This document shows, in pieces, positions 9,076-10,003 of a stretch of DNA of 10,003 bases. The position numbers and the translations under genes are program-made. The stretch comes from an uncultured Granulosicoccus sp. (lineage in GTDB: Bacteria > Pseudomonadota > Gammaproteobacteria > Granulosicoccales > Granulosicoccaceae): contig CALLPU010000172.1 of the NCBI GenBank assembly GCA_938016235.1, forward strand, positions 1 through 10,003, read 5' to 3'. Within the stretch, counting starts at the first letter, position 1, and each line of letters opens with the position of its first letter. A model generated the notes under the pieces. It saw nothing but the letters and a program-made list of their open reading frames with translations, made no database searches and was not told the origin of the DNA.

Positions 9076-10003
9076 ATGAACACAACTGACTGTACTGTTG
9101 AGCCTGTTGTAGCCAACACTCGCCCCTGTCCAGCCAATGTGGCTGAACATCGTGCATTCTGGCTGGATCAGCAACCGGAAGTTGCTGATATCACGCTCAA
9201 ATTGCCAGACTCGTGCATTGACGAGCTGGATGCCATCCTGGGTAATCTGCCTGTTAACCCCTCGCCTCTGACAGGTGCATCTGCAGTGGCTGCGATTGCG
9301 CGAATACCAAACACGGCAGCCTTGGCAACAGAAGTCACTTGCCGGCTGGAGGAAACATCAGGCGCAGTGCTGATTGATCGATTTCCCGCCGAACGATACA
9401 CAGATGATCAACATCGGCTGCTATGCGGCCTGTTCGCATCGATGGTTGCTCCTCTAATGGCTCAGGATTTCAGTGGAACAACTCTCTACGACGTCATGGA
9501 CAAGAGGGTTGATCCGGGTATTCCAGTCAGACGCTCGGTGACGAATCTTCGTCAGGACTACCACACCGACGGCGGATGGGTAGCAACGCCCGCTCGACAT
9601 ATTGGCCTGTACTGCATTCGCAATGCTCAAACCGGCGGATACAGCCGCGTCACCAGCTTGCTCGCTGCCTATGATTCGCTGAGTCAGACTCATCCGGACG
9701 CAATGAGATGCCTGAGCCGTCCGCATCCCTGGGATCGACAGGGTGAACATGACAAAGACGAACTGCCTTACGCGATGAACCCGGTTTTCGTAAAATCCGA
9801 CGAAGGCTTTCTCGCCCGATTTTATGAAAGCTATGTACGCAATGGCTACCAGAAAATGGGAACACCGATTGATAGCGAAACCGATGCGGCATTAACGCTG
9901 CTGGCCAAGACGCTGGATGAGCAGCAAAACATCCGTTTTTTGCTTGAAGCCGGTCAATTCCAGTACGTCAATAACTACACGTTAGTGCACGGAAGAGAGT
10001 CGT
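9076..10003 (+). CDS. TauD/TfdA-like Fe(II)/2-oxoglutarate dioxygenase (3' end outside window)
   Basis: The reading frame is open to the window edge, giving the first 309 residues of a longer protein. It belongs to the TauD/TfdA (clavaminate synthase-like) family of soluble Fe(II)/2-oxoglutarate oxygenases, which oxidise substrates such as taurine, gamma-butyrobetaine or other small acids and amines. The iron-binding HxD is His163-x-Asp165 (DYHTDGGW, 161-168). The distal histidine is His305 in NNYTLVHGRES (299-309), where the nearby Arg307 is probably part of the segment before the 2-oxoglutarate-binding arginine. GLYCIRNAQTGGYS (177-190) is the typical core strand and turn. The first 130 residues are family-specific and not recognised. 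The start is chosen because an in-frame TGA lies 27 bases upstream and GGAA sits six bases before ATG. The substrate cannot be told; the BCCT transporter in this window could suggest a quaternary amine, but it is about 7 kb away. Confidence 0.9.
   Translation, partial: MNTTDCTVEPVVANTRPCPANVAEHRAFWLDQQPEVADITLKLPDSCIDELDAILGNLPVNPSPLTGASAVAAIARIPNTAALATEVTCRLEETSGAVLIDRFPAERYTDDQHRLLCGLFASMVAPLMAQDFSGTTLYDVMDKRVDPGIPVRRSVTNLRQDYHTDGGWVATPARHIGLYCIRNAQTGGYSRVTSLLAAYDSLSQTHPDAMRCLSRPHPWDRQGEHDKDELPYAMNPVFVKSDEGFLARFYESYVRNGYQKMGTPIDSETDAALTLLAKTLDEQQNIRFLLEAGQFQYVNNYTLVHGRES

Noticed and set aside
8957..9157. 66-codon minus-strand open frame overlapping the dioxygenase start
   Set aside because: It overlaps the conserved dioxygenase frame antisense, has no protein-like features and no convincing ribosome-binding site.

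Overview
The window looks like chromosomal DNA of a Gram-negative, probably gamma-proteobacterial heterotroph. GC content is moderate, the genes are long and intact, and they encode a BCCT osmolyte transporter, a beta-oxidation multifunctional enzyme, a hybrid histidine kinase and an Fe(II)/2-oxoglutarate dioxygenase. A marine lineage would fit this mix, but that is inference. I see no tRNA, rRNA, CRISPR array, transposase or prophage gene.

Layout. Positions 1-346 are a gene-free leader with a candidate promoter and a strong 9-bp hairpin. A BCCT-family transporter (347-2011, +) follows. It converges on a two-gene minus-strand unit. The upstream gene (3251-2748) encodes an unrecognised protein with one C-terminal membrane segment. 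The downstream gene (2696-2169) encodes a four-segment membrane protein built like a small K+ channel but lacking the GYG filter. A 20-position imperfect hairpin (2045-2089) lies at the convergent junction. A gene-free divergent region (3252-3722) separates this unit from a soluble PAS/HisKA/HATPase/REC/REC hybrid histidine kinase (3723-6308, +). The kinase converges on a bifunctional enoyl-CoA hydratase/3-hydroxyacyl-CoA dehydrogenase (8591-6447, -). A 484-bp gene-free region (8592-9075) with an AT-rich patch then precedes a TauD/TfdA-like dioxygenase (9076 to the right edge, +, cut by the window).

The genes do not form one obvious pathway. A shared theme of quaternary-amine uptake plus oxidation (transporter and dioxygenase) is possible, but they lie about 7 kb apart and are not an operon. 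The most unusual locus is the two-gene membrane unit at 2169-3251: a channel-like fold with TALGER where TxGYGD is expected, next to a novel single-span protein. Nothing here amounts to a clearly defined new system.
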